The position numbers and the translations under genes are program-made. The notes beneath the pieces were generated by a model. The model made no database searches. It was not told where the DNA came from and saw only the letters and a program-made list of their open reading frames with translations. From Alkalihalobacillus sp. BA299 (GTDB taxonomy: Bacteria > Bacillota > Bacilli > Bacillales > Bacillaceae_F), in the NCBI RefSeq assembly GCF_017745675.1, contig NZ_JAFLJM010000004.1, positions 273,521-337,520 on the forward strand: a DNA stretch of 64,000 nucleotides, in the 5' to 3' direction. Shown here piece by piece: positions 1 through 8,486 of this stretch; position 1 is the first letter of the stretch; each line of letters starts with the position of its first letter.

Positions 1-165
1 ACCACGGCCACCGGCGTGGATTTGTGCTTTTACAACACTAACGCTAGAACCTAATTCTTTTGCAGCTTCAACTGCTTCTTCCACAGAAAAAGCCACTTTT
101 CCATTTGGTACTGCTACTCCGTATTTACGAAGGAGCTCTTTACCTTGATACTCGTGGATATTCAT
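1..165 (-). CDS. sucC: Succinate-CoA ligase (ADP-forming) beta subunit, N-terminal fragment
   Basis: Only the first 55 codons lie in the window; the gene runs off the left edge. The fragment begins [12 protein letters not shown] and reaches AQIHAGGRG, the conserved start of the ATP-grasp domain of SucC. With SucD the enzyme makes ATP and succinate from succinyl-CoA in the TCA cycle. The ATG at 163-165 follows a GGAGGA ribosome site at 176-181. In B. subtilis sucC also follows the ylqG-ylqH region, so the context agrees. Confidence 0.95.
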   Translation of the reverse strand, partial: MNIHEYQGKELLRKYGVAVPNGKVAFSVEEAVEAAKELGSSVSVVKAQIHAGGRG

Positions 166-228
166 TCTCTCTCCATCCTCCTATCAATTGTATCCATTTT
201 GAATAGACACTTGACTACATGCCTGTCC

Positions 229-257
229 AATACAGATATTTCGTGATGAATTGTCAA
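229..257 (-). promoter_or_regulatory. Candidate sigma-A promoter for sucC
   Basis: On the minus strand a perfect TTGACA (252-257) is followed after 17 bases by TGTATT (229-234), about 65 bases before the sucC start. The -10 is weak, and a TACAAT-like box lies closer to the gene, so the exact start point is uncertain. Confidence 0.4.
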
Positions 258-280
258 ATTCCTTTTTTATTTTAACACTT

Positions 281-321
281 TTTAAATTTTTTTGGAGGGA
301 TTAACCCTCCAAAAATTTAAA
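281..321. terminator. Strong hairpin between the SASP-like operon and sucC
   Basis: The arms GGAGGG and CCCTCC enclose the loop ATTAA and are extended by T-runs pairing with A-runs, giving a stem of about 17 bp with two unpaired Ts. It lies after the 92-residue gene and before sucC, where a terminator is expected. No U-tract remains outside the stem on either strand, so termination is inferred. Confidence 0.55.
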
Positions 322-360
322 AAATAGACACATTTTCTTCATTTTTCACTGTTATTCTCT

Positions 361-639
361 TCATTTCCTGTTTTTTTCTCTTTTTTTTGGTCGAGTTCCC
401 GTTAATCCATCGTTACCGTAAGTGACATTAATCGACGGATGCATAAACATTGAACCAGGGGGTGTCATTTTTTCTTCGACTACTTCACACTCAGATGAAT
501 CAGCAAACCCTTTATTCTCTAATGGAGCATTCTCTTCTTGAACCCAATGATCACCTGACAATTGAGCAGGGTCAACGTTTTCATCCCAATAATCTAAAGG
601 TGTTTTTGGGTTAGGTTTAAACTCTCTATCCTTCCCCAT
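361..639 (-). CDS. Small protein of unknown function, 92 residues
   Basis: I do not recognise this protein with confidence; it may be a small Bacillaceae DUF family (DUF3905 comes to mind, from memory only). It is hydrophilic, with no signal peptide or membrane segment. The N-terminal half is acidic with several Trp and Pro residues (DYWDENVDPAQL, DHWVQEEN). The C-terminus is very basic (RPKKREKNRK). Its ATG shares one base with the stop codon of the preceding SASP-like gene (TAATG), and a GGAGGAG ribosome site lies inside that gene's end. Translational coupling to a spore-protein gene suggests expression in the forespore, which is inference. The gene is real on ribosome site, coupling and codon use. 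Confidence 0.75.
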   Translation of the reverse strand: MGKDREFKPNPKTPLDYWDENVDPAQLSGDHWVQEENAPLENKGFADSSECEVVEEKMTPPGSMFMHPSINVTYGNDGLTGTRPKKREKNRK

Positions 640-824
640 TATTCACACTCCTCCACTTCATTATTTTTGTTTGTCTTTGACATGATTTTCTTTGTCATAC
701 TTCGACTAATCGCATCCATTTCTTGAATACTTCGGTGAACACCAAATTCCATTGCGATTTCTTCACGATAATTTTGGAGCATTTGTTCACATTCAGGAAC
801 AACTAATAAATTCCTTTTAGACAT
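639..824 (-). CDS. Divergent alpha/beta-type small acid-soluble spore protein (SASP-like)
   Basis: The 61-residue protein contains LLVVPECEQMLQNYREEIA followed by MEFGV. This matches the first half of alpha/beta SASPs (LLVPGAEQAL..YEIAxEFGV), including the stretch where germination protease GPR cuts. The second conserved block of canonical SASPs (GSVGGEITKRLV) is replaced by a poor match (SRSMTKKIM), and the C-terminus is acidic. Canonical members coat forespore DNA; whether this one binds DNA is unclear. The open frame extends to 845, but AAAGGAG sits 7 bases before the ATG at 824, which is the start chosen. It is translationally coupled to the next gene downstream. Confidence 0.72.
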   Translation of the reverse strand: MSKRNLLVVPECEQMLQNYREEIAMEFGVHRSIQEMDAISRSMTKKIMSKTNKNNEVEECE

Positions 825-958
825 CGTCTCACTCCTTTTTAGCATCTACATGTAGTATGTCCAACGAGTTTGAAAGAATGAAAGGAGTTTCGTTTTAGTA
901 CTTGTAAAATCGTATGTACACTTTTTTCGTAAGTTTACTCGTTCGATTACATTAATTG

Positions 959-1231
959 TTAATCTACATTTTTATCTATTCGATATATAAATGCAAAAAC
1001 TTCAGCTACTACTTCGTATAATTCACTTGGGATGGTTTCATTTATCTCTATTTGACTAAGTAACTCAACTAAAGATGTGTCTTCTTGGATCGGGATTTGG
1101 TTTTCCTTTGCTAGGGCAATAATTTCCTGTGCAACAAAACCTTTTCCTTTTGCTTTGACACGCGGGGCATCGTCTGATGATTCATTGTACGTAAGCGCAA
1201 TAGCTGCTTGTGTTTTTTTTCCATTTTTCAT
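959..1231 (-). CDS. ylqH: FlhB C-terminal-domain-like protein YlqH
   Basis: All 90 residues match only the cytoplasmic C-terminal subdomain of the type III export switch protein FlhB. The match runs from AAIALTYN through APRVKAKGKGFVAQ to IPSELYEVVAEVFAFIYRI. In FlhB this subdomain begins just after the self-cleavage motif NPTH. Here the protein starts right after that point, so it resembles the cleaved fragment without the membrane part. No flagellar gene lies nearby. The start overlaps the ylqG stop by 4 bases (ATGA), so the two are coupled. The role is unknown; homologues sit at the same place in B. subtilis. Confidence 0.88.
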   Translation of the reverse strand: MKNGKKTQAAIALTYNESSDDAPRVKAKGKGFVAQEIIALAKENQIPIQEDTSLVELLSQIEINETIPSELYEVVAEVFAFIYRIDKNVD

Positions 1232-2994
1232 ATTCTTACATCCACCCCTTCATATTCGTATCTTTGTGTATATGCTTTTTGAGCCGGACCATTCATTAAT
1301 TGTTGCTTTTTATAATGGATCCACTTCACATTAGAAAGTGTATATCCTAGTTCAGCAAGCTGTTTTTTTAACAAAGGTTGCAGTGTGTTGATTAATATAT
1401 CAGGTCGTTCATTCTCATTAAACACTTGTAAGGTAATTATTTTCTGCTGAATTTGTACGTCAACAATCGTTTCTTTTAAATGCGCTAAATTTAGATAAAA
1501 AAGGATTCGACAATGATTAGGATTGACTTTTCCCTCAGGTGTCCTTTTCCCTTCCCATTGCACGGTAAGCTCAGTTTGCCATTCACCAAGTTGTACCGGA
1601 ATTTGTAAAAACGTATGCAAAATAGGACCTTGCATTTCTTGCGCTAGCATTTGCTGACCTGTTATTCTTTGGATCATTAAATCCACCTTATCCTTCATCG
1701 CTGTAGAAAGGTGTAATTGGTTAAGTTGTAACAATAGACTTTTTAGCTGTTCTCCATAATTATTATTACTAGCAGTTGTTTGGGCTTGAAAAAATTGAGC
1801 AAGTTCTCTTTCATGCAAATAGCCGACACTTGCTATCATTCGTAACAATTGACTAGCTATCGTGGAACGTTCACCTTTGTGTTCATTATGAACAGATTGA
1901 TTCAACATAAATGTTAACGCATCACTTTCCTTAGTCGACAATTCAGGTAATGTACGTTGTATACGTAATAACTGCTCGGTTATTTGGGTTGCATTCACTT
2001 TACTTTGAAATAATTGCAAAAGTAATTGAAGTTGTTGTTGTTGATCTACTTTAGCAACTGGTTGTTCTAAACGTGGAAGAAGAACTTGGAAAAGCGTCTT
2101 TCCGTCTAAAGAATGTAGAGACGTTGGTCCAGCCTCATTTTGGAGCAATGTTGGCCATAATTTCGCTACCTTTTGTTGATTTACTGGATCAATCAATTGC
2201 GCCTTGAATTGCTCAAATAATTGATCGACTGTAATATTCGTTGCCATTATACCTGTTCTATGTAAAAGCTGAATTGCACCTTCACGATCAACTCCTGAGG
2301 TACCTCCTGAAGAAGCTGAATAAAGTAATTGAATAAACGGATGTTTCCCCTCAGGTATTTGCATCTCTTTCATCACCATTTGTAATCCGTTTAAATAAGG
2401 TCGTAAATCAGAATTTTCCTTCTCTAAATGCTGCAACGAAGAATGAAGTTCAACTATTTGGGAGAGCAGTGGTGTTTGTGAATAGTTCATCGCTCTTATG
2501 GCATAGAAGCTTTCTAGTGTCATCGGAAAATTTTTCTGGAATAATATCGTTAAAATTTGAAGACCTTCTTTATTTATTAAACCAGATTGTTGCAATAAGT
2601 GAGCTGCTTTTTCAAATACATCTTTCGTAAAGGGGATTTGCTCTGTAGCAAGGTGACGAATTAATACTTCATTTACTTTGTTCCATGAAATACCAAGCTG
2701 TTGTAGAACTTGAGCTTGTGTTTGTTGTCCGTCTCTACGAACAGCATTATGATCAAGAATTTTTAGTTGTGGAACACCTCCTGCTCGCACAACTTCTAAC
2801 CAGTACGTTTGTCCGGCTGTTAATGGTGCTTCAAGCTTCGCAGAAACCGTAATATTTCCTAATTGAAGTGCCGCTATATTGTTTGGGAAAAATTTCATAA
2901 TCCTCCCTTGAAACAATTGGCCTTGGGAAAGGTGAAGTTTTTGTGGTTTTAGATTAGATACTCTCTGACCTAATTGCTGAATCTTATTAAACAA
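1228..2994 (-). CDS. ylqG: YlqG-like protein with FliK-type C-terminal domain
   Basis: A 588-residue, Gln- and Leu-rich protein with no obvious membrane segment. Most of it is helical and poorly conserved, with many LLQQL-type repeats. The last 130 or so residues (WQTELTVQW..., HCRILFYLNLAHL, IITLQVFNENERPDIL, LAELGYTLSNVKW) follow the pattern of the flagellar hook-length control (FliK) C-terminal domain. FliK's C-terminus acts on the FlhB C-terminal domain, and the next gene encodes exactly such a domain. The start is TTG (2992-2994), with AAGGGGG 7 bases upstream. The FliK assignment is my reading of the pattern; the function is unknown. Confidence 0.8.
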   Translation of the reverse strand: MFNKIQQLGQRVSNLKPQKLHLSQGQLFQGRIMKFFPNNIAALQLGNITVSAKLEAPLTAGQTYWLEVVRAGGVPQLKILDHNAVRRDGQQTQAQVLQQLGISWNKVNEVLIRHLATEQIPFTKDVFEKAAHLLQQSGLINKEGLQILTILFQKNFPMTLESFYAIRAMNYSQTPLLSQIVELHSSLQHLEKENSDLRPYLNGLQMVMKEMQIPEGKHPFIQLLYSASSGGTSGVDREGAIQLLHRTGIMATNITVDQLFEQFKAQLIDPVNQQKVAKLWPTLLQNEAGPTSLHSLDGKTLFQVLLPRLEQPVAKVDQQQQLQLLLQLFQSKVNATQITEQLLRIQRTLPELSTKESDALTFMLNQSVHNEHKGERSTIASQLLRMIASVGYLHERELAQFFQAQTTASNNNYGEQLKSLLLQLNQLHLSTAMKDKVDLMIQRITGQQMLAQEMQGPILHTFLQIPVQLGEWQTELTVQWEGKRTPEGKVNPNHCRILFYLNLAHLKETIVDVQIQQKIITLQVFNENERPDILINTLQPLLKKQLAELGYTLSNVKWIHYKKQQLMNGPAQKAYTQRYEYEGVDVRI

Positions 2995-3015
2995 CAGGAC
3001 ACCCCCTTACATTAA

Positions 3016-3795
3016 CTACTTTGCTATAGTTTCTTTTACAGGACTAAAACTCAATCGATGCTCACCTTGAATAATCCCTAATGTTTCAATCGCCTGTAAA
3101 TGTTCTTTCGTTCCGTACCCCATGTGACGCTCGAAACCATATTTTGGATAGCTATTACCAAGCTGCTGCATATAACGGTCTCTTGTTACTTTTGCTACAA
3201 CAGAACTAGCAGCAATTGAGACACTTCTTGCATCTCCTTTAATAATTGAAGTTTGTGGTATCGATAATGGTAGTTTCATAGCATCAATTAATAAATGCTC
3301 TGGCTGTTTATCTAACCCTTTTATAGCCTCTATCATCCCTTGTTTTGTCGCTTCATAAATATTGACGTTATCAATAATTTTGGCAGAAATAATAGATGTA
3401 TTTAAAGTAATTGCTTCATTTTGAATAATTTGAAAAAATTCTTCTCTTTTTTCTTTTGATAGTTTTTTAGAATCGGTTAAACCCGGTAAAAAAAAGTCCC
3501 TCGGCAAAATCACCGCACAGCAAACAACAGGTCCTGCTAATGGACCACGACCAACCTCATCAATACCTGCAATCCATTCTATTCCTTCGTCACGAAGTTT
3601 ATATTCGTATTGACTCATCTCAACAAACATTTCACGCAATAATTCTTCTTTTTCTATTTGTTTTTGATATTTTTCAATGAGCTTTTGAACACCTTTTCGC
3701 TCATCATTTTGAATACTTTGATATAGTTCATCGGATAGTTCATTCTCATTTTGAAACAATAATTTTTCGATTTGCTTAATTGTAAACTGGTTCAT
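3016..3795 (-). CDS. rnhB: Ribonuclease HII
   Basis: RNase HII cleaves the RNA strand of RNA-DNA hybrids and removes single ribonucleotides from DNA. The catalytic core starts at [13 protein letters not shown], with D79 and E80, and the third acidic residue is D171 in LLIDAMKL; the fourth lies near the conserved [14 protein letters not shown] block. The length of 259 residues is normal for Bacillus, which carries an extra helical N-terminus of about 70 residues. A terminator lies upstream, after rbgA, so rnhB probably has its own promoter; a TATAAT-like box precedes it, but I see no clear -35. ylqG follows 21 bases downstream. Confidence 0.97.
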   Translation of the reverse strand: MNQFTIKQIEKLLFQNENELSDELYQSIQNDERKGVQKLIEKYQKQIEKEELLREMFVEMSQYEYKLRDEGIEWIAGIDEVGRGPLAGPVVCCAVILPRDFFLPGLTDSKKLSKEKREEFFQIIQNEAITLNTSIISAKIIDNVNIYEATKQGMIEAIKGLDKQPEHLLIDAMKLPLSIPQTSIIKGDARSVSIAASSVVAKVTRDRYMQQLGNSYPKYGFERHMGYGTKEHLQAIETLGIIQGEHRLSFSPVKETIAK

Positions 3796-3894
3796 ATTTA
3801 ATTTATCTCCTCTTAGTCTTACTTATTATATCGGTTTGTTACTGTCATATTTTTATTAAGTAACCATGAAAAGTGAAATTCCTTTATTCTACGA

Positions 3895-3940
3895 CAAAAA
3901 AAGAAAATACGCAGTGATCAATGATGGCAGACCACTGCGT
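3895..3940 (-). terminator. Intrinsic terminator after rbgA
   Basis: On the minus strand ACGCAGTG and CACTGCGT (3909-3940) form an 8-bp stem, followed by a run rich in T. It ends the lepB-rbgA unit. Confidence 0.85.
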
Positions 3941-3949
3941 AAATCCACA

Positions 3950-4804
3950 TTATAGATACTCATCTGGTGTTTCTAACGTAATTCTTCCTAATTTTCCAGA
4001 ACGAAGCTCGCGTAAAATAACCTCGGCAGTTTTATCGTAATCAATATAACCACCACTTTGTAAAAATCCACGCTTTCTGCCAATTTCGTCAAAAAGTTGT
4101 ACTCCATCCTCTGGAATTGTATCAAGTTTAAAGCGTTCTTTCACTTGTCCTTCATAACGCTCTTTTAAATAATTAAGTACAAATAATGCGACATCTTGAA
4201 AATCAAGTAACTCATCTTTTATCGCGCCAGTTGCCGCTAAACGAAAACCGATTGCTTGATCTTCAAATTTAGGCCACAAAATTCCTGGTGTATCTAAAAG
4301 CTCCATTTCATTCCCAACTTTAATCCACTGTTGCTGTTTTGTTACACCCGGTCGATCTCCTGTTTTAGCAATCTTTTTCACCGCAAGGCGATTAATTAAT
4401 GTACTTTTTCCAACATTAGGTATACCGAGGATCATGGCTCGTATCGCTCTTGGCTTCATCCCACGAGCTTGCATCTTTTCTAGTAATGGCGATGCAAGCT
4501 CTTTGCAGCTCGGGCTAATAGCTGAAACTCCTTTACCAGATTGGCTATCAATGGCTAGAACTTTTACACCTTGCTTTGTAAAATAATGTTTCCATTGATC
4601 AGTCACTTTAGGGTCAGCTAAATCAGCTTTATTTAATAAAACAAGTCGCGGCTTATTTGTCACAATCTCATCGATCATTGGGTTTCTTGATGACATTGGA
4701 ACACGTGCATCTAGTAACTCGATGACGACATCAATCAGTTTTAGCTTTTCTGTCACTTCCCGGCGAGCTTTGGCCATATGCCCTGGGAACCACTGTATCG
4801 TCAT
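3950..4804 (-). CDS. rbgA: Ribosome biogenesis GTPase RbgA (YlqF)
   Basis: RbgA is an essential GTPase acting late in assembly of the 50S subunit, where it promotes entry of L16 and other proteins. The GTPase motifs are circularly permuted, as in the YlqF/YawG family: NKAD (58-61) comes before the P-loop GIPNVGKST (127-135) and DTPGI (171-175). A helical C-terminal domain follows. The N-terminus [13 protein letters not shown] is the family signature. A GTG three codons earlier is in frame but overlaps the AGTAGGTG ribosome site, so the ATG at 4804 is chosen, giving 284 residues. It follows lepB directly; the ribosome site covers the lepB stop. Confidence 0.97.
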   Translation of the reverse strand: MTIQWFPGHMAKARREVTEKLKLIDVVIELLDARVPMSSRNPMIDEIVTNKPRLVLLNKADLADPKVTDQWKHYFTKQGVKVLAIDSQSGKGVSAISPSCKELASPLLEKMQARGMKPRAIRAMILGIPNVGKSTLINRLAVKKIAKTGDRPGVTKQQQWIKVGNEMELLDTPGILWPKFEDQAIGFRLAATGAIKDELLDFQDVALFVLNYLKERYEGQVKERFKLDTIPEDGVQLFDEIGRKRGFLQSGGYIDYDKTAEVILRELRSGKLGRITLETPDEYL

Positions 4805-4813
4805 AGTTAACAC

Positions 4814-5368
4814 CTACTTTGCAATTCGAATATCAGAGAACGGCCAAAATACAAAATTAGCCTCTCCCACTACTTCATCATATGGTATAAAACCAATATC
4901 CCGACTATCTAAGCTTCTTCTGCGATTATCACCCATAACAAATAAATAGCCTTCAGGAACAACTACCGAATTCGTAACTTCTTCTAATGTGAAGTCGTAT
5001 GTAAGTGTTGAACCATCATTTATTTCTTCTTTTAATTCATCCAAATAAGGCTCTTCATAGATTTCACCGTTAATATATAAAGTGTCATTAATAAATTCTA
5101 TAGTATCTCCTGGTAAGCCAATTACTCGTTTTATGTAGTCACTTTCTTCACTTGCATGGAAAACAATAATATCAAATCGTTCAGGTTCCCCAATGGTATA
5201 CCCTATTTTATTAACAATCATACGGTCACTATGATGTAAGGTAGGAACCATTGACTCTCCTTCAACTACAATTGGTGCAAACAAAAAATAGCGAATAAGC
5301 ACAGCTAACAGTAAAGCAATCAGAACTGCTTTTATCCACTCGTACGTTTCGCTTCTCCCAAAATTCAT
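4814..5368 (-). CDS. lepB: Signal peptidase I
   Basis: Membrane-bound serine protease that removes signal peptides from exported proteins. One N-terminal transmembrane helix (about residues 12-31) is followed by the catalytic serine S39 in GESMVPTL, the general base K80 in DYIKRVIGLPGD, and the box GDNRRRSLDSRDIG. At 184 residues it is a small Gram-positive SipS/SipT-type enzyme. In B. subtilis no sip gene sits immediately before rbgA, but many other Bacillaceae have one here. It forms a two-gene unit with rbgA. The start follows GTGGAGGATGG. Confidence 0.96.
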   Translation of the reverse strand: MNFGRSETYEWIKAVLIALLLAVLIRYFLFAPIVVEGESMVPTLHHSDRMIVNKIGYTIGEPERFDIIVFHASEESDYIKRVIGLPGDTIEFINDTLYINGEIYEEPYLDELKEEINDGSTLTYDFTLEEVTNSVVVPEGYLFVMGDNRRRSLDSRDIGFIPYDEVVGEANFVFWPFSDIRIAK

Positions 5369-5526
5369 AGTCCATCCTCCACAATATATATTATCTATTA
5401 TGAGGAATAATTTTTCTTCCCTATCTTAGATCATATCACAACTTAATTTAGAAAACACGATTTTCGACAAAGTTACAAAATCAAAATGACGTCTTATCTA
5501 TTAGTTCAAAAATTATCATAAAGTGT

Positions 5527-5561
5527 AAAAAGGAGCTTGATAATCAAGCCCCTTCCTTTTT
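5527..5561 (-). terminator. Terminator after rplS
   Basis: AAAAAGGA-GCTTG pairs with CAAGC-(CCCT)-TCCTTTTT around the loop ATAAT. It lies directly after the rplS stop and ends the rplS transcript. The A/T flanks could also serve the opposite strand. Confidence 0.8.
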
Positions 5562-5570
5562 GTCATACAA

Positions 5571-5915
5571 TTATCGAATTTCTTTAATACGCGCTGCTTT
5601 ACCACGAAGGTTACGTAAGTAGTAAAGTTTAGCACGACGTACCTTACCGCGACGCTTCACTTCAATCTTATCGATTTTCGGTGAATGTAATGGGAATGTA
5701 CGCTCAACACCTACGCCATAAGAAATTTTACGTACAGTAAAAGTTTCACTGACACTTGTTCCACGACGCTTGATGACTACACCTTCAAACACCTGAATAC
5801 GCTCACGGTTACCCTCAACAACTTTTACGTGTACACGTAAAGTGTCTCCAGGACGAAACGCTGGAATATCAGTGCGTAGTTGTTCTTTAGCGATTTCACG
5901 GATAATATTGCTCAT
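5571..5915 (-). CDS. rplS: 50S ribosomal protein L19
   Basis: The 114-residue protein has the full L19 pattern: [21 protein letters not shown] near the start, [10 protein letters not shown], the [12 protein letters not shown] block and a basic tail. L19 sits at the 30S-50S interface. It has its own promoter and a leader between it and trmD, consistent with autogenous or leader control separate from the upstream operon. The ATG follows GGAGGGGAATAGG. Confidence 0.98.
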   Translation of the reverse strand: MSNIIREIAKEQLRTDIPAFRPGDTLRVHVKVVEGNRERIQVFEGVVIKRRGTSVSETFTVRKISYGVGVERTFPLHSPKIDKIEVKRRGKVRRAKLYYLRNLRGKAARIKEIR

Positions 5916-5998
5916 CCTATTCCCCTCCTTCCATCCAAGATGCTCATAACAGTCTTTCTACCTGCAGCGGAACATCGTAATCATGGGCCATAGCCACA
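5916..5998 (-). ncRNA. Candidate L19 mRNA leader
   Basis: The roughly 83-base untranslated leader of rplS starts at the predicted promoter and contains TGTTCCGCTGCAGG, which recalls the conserved core of the Rfam L19 leader of Bacilli. The assignment rests on position, length and this short motif; the fold was not computed. Confidence 0.55.
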
Positions 5999-6004
5999 AC
6001 GAGT

Positions 6005-6033
6005 ATAATAACATATTTTTCATTATAGAACAA
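6005..6033 (-). promoter_or_regulatory. Sigma-A promoter of rplS
   Basis: TTGTTC (6028-6033), a 17-base spacer and TATTAT (6005-6010) on the minus strand. The predicted transcription start is near 5998, giving a leader of about 83 bases. Confidence 0.72.
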
Positions 6034-6067
6034 GTAATTATTTAGAAATTAACGAATGTAATGCCAA

Positions 6068-6751
6068 CTATTCGTTTAATAAGTCCGGACGGCGTTGTTT
6101 CGTTCGTTTTAAAGACTGTTCGTAGCGCCATTCTTTTATCTTTTCATGATGACCCGATAATAAAACATCAGGCACTTTCAGCCCGCGAAAATCAGCAGGT
6201 CTCGTGTAGTGCGGATGTTCTAACAATCCCGTTGAAAACGAGTCAGTAACAGCGCTAGTCTCATTTCCTAATACACCTGGTAAAAGTCGAGTGACACTAT
6301 CGGTAATTACCATCGCTCCAAGCTCTCCGCCCGTTAATACGTAATCACCGATCGATATTTCATCCGTAACTAAATGCTCACGAATACGTTCATCAAACCC
6401 TTCATAATGACCACAAACTAAAATGAGATGATCTTCTTGAGCAAGCTGCTCTGCTTTTTTTTGCGTATAGCGTTCCCCCTGTGGACACAATAAAACAATT
6501 CTTGGTTTTGACTTTTGCTGCGTCTCTACTAAATCATCAACTGCATCAAAAATTGGTTGGGGCATTAATACCATTCCTGCTCCCCCACCATAAGGGTAGT
6601 CGTCGACCTTCTTATGTTTGTTTTCTGCGTAATTCCGAAAGTCGACAACATTAAATGAAACATGTCCTTTTTCAGCAGCATGCTTTAAAATAGAAGCTCC
6701 AAATACACCGGTGAACATCTCTGGAAATAACGTCAAGATATCTATCTTCAC
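6068..6751 (-). CDS. trmD: tRNA (guanine-N1-)-methyltransferase TrmD
   Basis: Methylates N1 of G37 in tRNAs reading CNN codons, preventing +1 frameshifting. The SPOUT fold is shown by [12 protein letters not shown] at the N-terminus, the YGGGAGMVL motif, [14 protein letters not shown] and the SAM-binding knot [13 protein letters not shown]. The length of 227 residues is short of the 240-plus usual in Bacillus but includes the C-terminal [11 protein letters not shown]. The start is GTG (6749-6751), directly after the rimM stop, with GAGGGG upstream. It lies in the rpsP-khpA-ylqD-rimM-trmD unit. Confidence 0.97.
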   Translation of the reverse strand: MKIDILTLFPEMFTGVFGASILKHAAEKGHVSFNVVDFRNYAENKHKKVDDYPYGGGAGMVLMPQPIFDAVDDLVETQQKSKPRIVLLCPQGERYTQKKAEQLAQEDHLILVCGHYEGFDERIREHLVTDEISIGDYVLTGGELGAMVITDSVTRLLPGVLGNETSAVTDSFSTGLLEHPHYTRPADFRGLKVPDVLLSGHHEKIKEWRYEQSLKRTKQRRPDLLNE

Positions 6752-7270
6752 TTAAATTAACCCCTCAAGTAATTCAATTGTCACTATTTTATCAGTGATG
6801 TTTACATCTTTGACAACATCATCAATATATGGAATTAATATGTCTTTTCCACCTTCTTTTGATTGTATAACCCAAACATCGTTAGCCCCAGGCGACAGTA
6901 CTTCTTTTATTTTACCGAGTTCTCGACCTTCCTCGGTATAAACCTGACACCCGATTATTTCATGATAATAAAATTCCCCTTCCTCAAGCTCACCTAGTGC
7001 TGCTTCAGATACTTTTAAAAGTCCACCTTTGAACTTTTCAACTTCACTAATGTTTGAATAACCTTCAAACGTTAATAAATCAAAGTTTTTATGCTTACGG
7101 TGAGTTTCAACGATAACTCGTGTCATTTCAGGCAGTGCTGGATGTTCAATGTAAAGCTCTGCACCACTAGCATAACGTTCTTCTTCAAAGTCCGTCGTCG
7201 AAATTACGCGTACTTCCCCTCGAATACCATGGGTGTTAACGATTTTACCTACTTTAAACCACTTTGTCAT
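6752..7270 (-). CDS. rimM: Ribosome maturation factor RimM
   Basis: RimM binds S19 and helps mature the head of the 30S subunit. [22 protein letters not shown] is the conserved N-terminal beta-barrel, and the C-terminal PRC-barrel half carries [16 protein letters not shown] and LIPYIDDVV. The open frame reaches 7360, but homology begins at the ATG at 7270, preceded by AAAGGA. This gives 172 residues, normal for the family. It is followed with no gap by trmD. Confidence 0.97.
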   Translation of the reverse strand: MTKWFKVGKIVNTHGIRGEVRVISTTDFEEERYASGAELYIEHPALPEMTRVIVETHRKHKNFDLLTFEGYSNISEVEKFKGGLLKVSEAALGELEEGEFYYHEIIGCQVYTEEGRELGKIKEVLSPGANDVWVIQSKEGGKDILIPYIDDVVKDVNITDKIVTIELLEGLI

Positions 7271-7277
7271 GTTCGTT

Positions 7278-7676
7278 TCATCCTTTTCTAATTTCGTGAA
7301 CAATTCCATCCTTAATAATAATTTCTGCTTCTGAAAAAATATCATCCCAATTATCGCCAATCTTTACTTCACAGATCGATTGAACTGTACCATCCCGCAA
7401 TTCTGTACCAATTTCTAGTTTATTCAGTTGATGGACTTTAAAATCGATTCCTCTCAATTTTTCTTCTCGCTGTTTAATCTCTTTTTGAAAACTATTTCTC
7501 AAGCTATGATTTTGTTCATGACTTGAATGTTGCTTTATTTTTTTATGTAGTTGAAACTTTAATTGTTCTAATTCTTTTACGACTTGTTCCTTTTCAAAGT
7601 GTAATTCATTTAACAGTTGATCTTTTCTTTTTTCCGTTAAGACTTGCTTTATAGCAACTGTTTTTATTACCTTCAT
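7278..7676 (-). CDS. ylqD: YlqD-family protein
   Basis: The 132-residue protein starts [15 protein letters not shown], as expected for YlqD. The middle (about residues 18-80) is a charged coiled coil rich in Glu, Lys and Gln. The last 40 residues ([34 protein letters not shown]) look like a small beta domain. It is soluble and has no known biochemical role. It lies between khpA and rimM as in other Bacilli, so a link to translation is plausible but unproven. Confidence 0.9.
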   Translation of the reverse strand: MKVIKTVAIKQVLTEKRKDQLLNELHFEKEQVVKELEQLKFQLHKKIKQHSSHEQNHSLRNSFQKEIKQREEKLRGIDFKVHQLNKLEIGTELRDGTVQSICEVKIGDNWDDIFSEAEIIIKDGIVHEIRKG

Positions 7677-7755
7677 GTTTCACCTCATTTATCAAAAGGG
7701 TCAATTTCTTCACTATTTGACTATGTCTTCTTTTATTTTATAGAAGCTTATACAA

Positions 7756-7788
7756 AAATAAAAGGGTGAGGTTTCCCCCTACCCTTTT
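7756..7788 (-). terminator. Hairpin overlapping the khpA stop codon
   Basis: AAAAGGGT and ACCCTTTT (7760-7788) form the stem, with TTTTATTTTTG following on the minus strand. The khpA stop (7779-7781) lies inside it. It may separate the rpsP-khpA transcript from ylqD-rimM-trmD, perhaps partially. Confidence 0.7.
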
Positions 7789-8021
7789 ACTTCGTCAACA
7801 ATATCAATGCGGATACGCTTATTTGTATTGGTCGCAGCCGCATGAACGACAGAGCGAATAGCTTTGGCTATGCGCCCTTGCTTTCCAATGATTTTGCCCA
7901 TATCGTCAGGATGAACTGACAATGCAAGGTGAACAGATTGGTTATCAGTCGTTTCTGTGACATGAACTCTTTCGGGATGGTCAACAAGAGCCTTTGCAAT
8001 ATGTTCAACTAACTCTTTCAT
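7779..8021 (-). CDS. khpA: RNA-binding KH domain protein KhpA (YlqC)
   Basis: An 80-residue, single KH-domain protein. The GxxG loop is in MGKIIGKQGRIAKAIRSVV, followed by a basic beta strand (NKRIRIDIVDE). In related Firmicutes KhpA pairs with KhpB (Jag) and influences cell elongation and RNA metabolism. The open frame extends to 8060, but AAAGGGA lies 7 bases before the ATG at 8021, where homology also starts. A 143-bp repeat separates it from rpsP, although the two usually lie close together. Confidence 0.95.
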   Translation of the reverse strand: MKELVEHIAKALVDHPERVHVTETTDNQSVHLALSVHPDDMGKIIGKQGRIAKAIRSVVHAAATNTNKRIRIDIVDEVKG

Positions 8022-8054
8022 TGCATTCCCTTTCTTTTCAGACATAATAAGGTT

Positions 8055-8197
8055 GTTCAAAAAGTCCGGGAAAAATAGCTGTCGAGTCTCTTCGTTGACT
8101 CGCTTCTGCGTTGCTCATGTATTTATTAATATACACTGTGCTACTCGAAGCTTCGTCGCCTCGACCTTCTCGGCTCTTTTTGTCCTCCTTTTTGAAC
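8055..8197. repeat. Family C repeat, copy 1 (142-143 bp with inverted ends)
   Basis: The perfect 10-bp terminal inverted repeats GTTCAAAAAG (8055-8064) and CTTTTTGAAC (8188-8197) enclose a central TGTAT..ATACA palindrome and internal CTGTCGAG/CTCGACC pairing. A second copy lies at 43258-43399 in the same orientation, with about 70 percent identity by eye. It sits within the rpsP-khpA transcript. On the minus strand the element opens with AAAAAGGAGG, a ribosome-site-like sequence. There is no coding capacity. Confidence 0.85.
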
Positions 8198-8213
8198 TCG
8201 ATTATAATGCTGA

Positions 8214-8486
8214 TTACTTACTGTTTTTTTCGTTGTGTAGCTTTTCCATAATACCAGCTTTAGAGAAGAGGTTACGAACTGTGTCAGAAGGCTTTGCACC
8301 TTTTAACATCCAGTCTAAAGCTTTTTCTTCTTTAATTTCAACTTTTGCTGGTTGAGTTAGCGGATTGTAAGTACCGATTTCCTCAATGAAACGTCCATCA
8401 CGCGGTGCGCGAGAATCTGCTACAACTACACGATAAAATGGGGCTTTTTTAGAACCCATACGTTTTAAACGAATTTTAACTGCCAT
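8214..8486 (-). CDS. rpsP: 30S ribosomal protein S16
   Basis: The 90-residue protein begins [19 protein letters not shown], the family signature, with the conserved [17 protein letters not shown]16 stabilises the body of the 30S subunit. The open frame continues to 8552, but the ATG at 8486 has GGAGGTG upstream and marks the start of homology. It follows ffh and precedes khpA. Confidence 0.98.
   Translation of the reverse strand: MAVKIRLKRMGSKKAPFYRVVVADSRAPRDGRFIEEIGTYNPLTQPAKVEIKEEKALDWMLKGAKPSDTVRNLFSKAGIMEKLHNEKNSK

Noticed and set aside
8022..8054. Longer khpA N-terminus beginning at 8060
   Set aside because: The extra 13 codons touch the end of a repeat and lack homology, and AAAGGGA fits the ATG at 8021.
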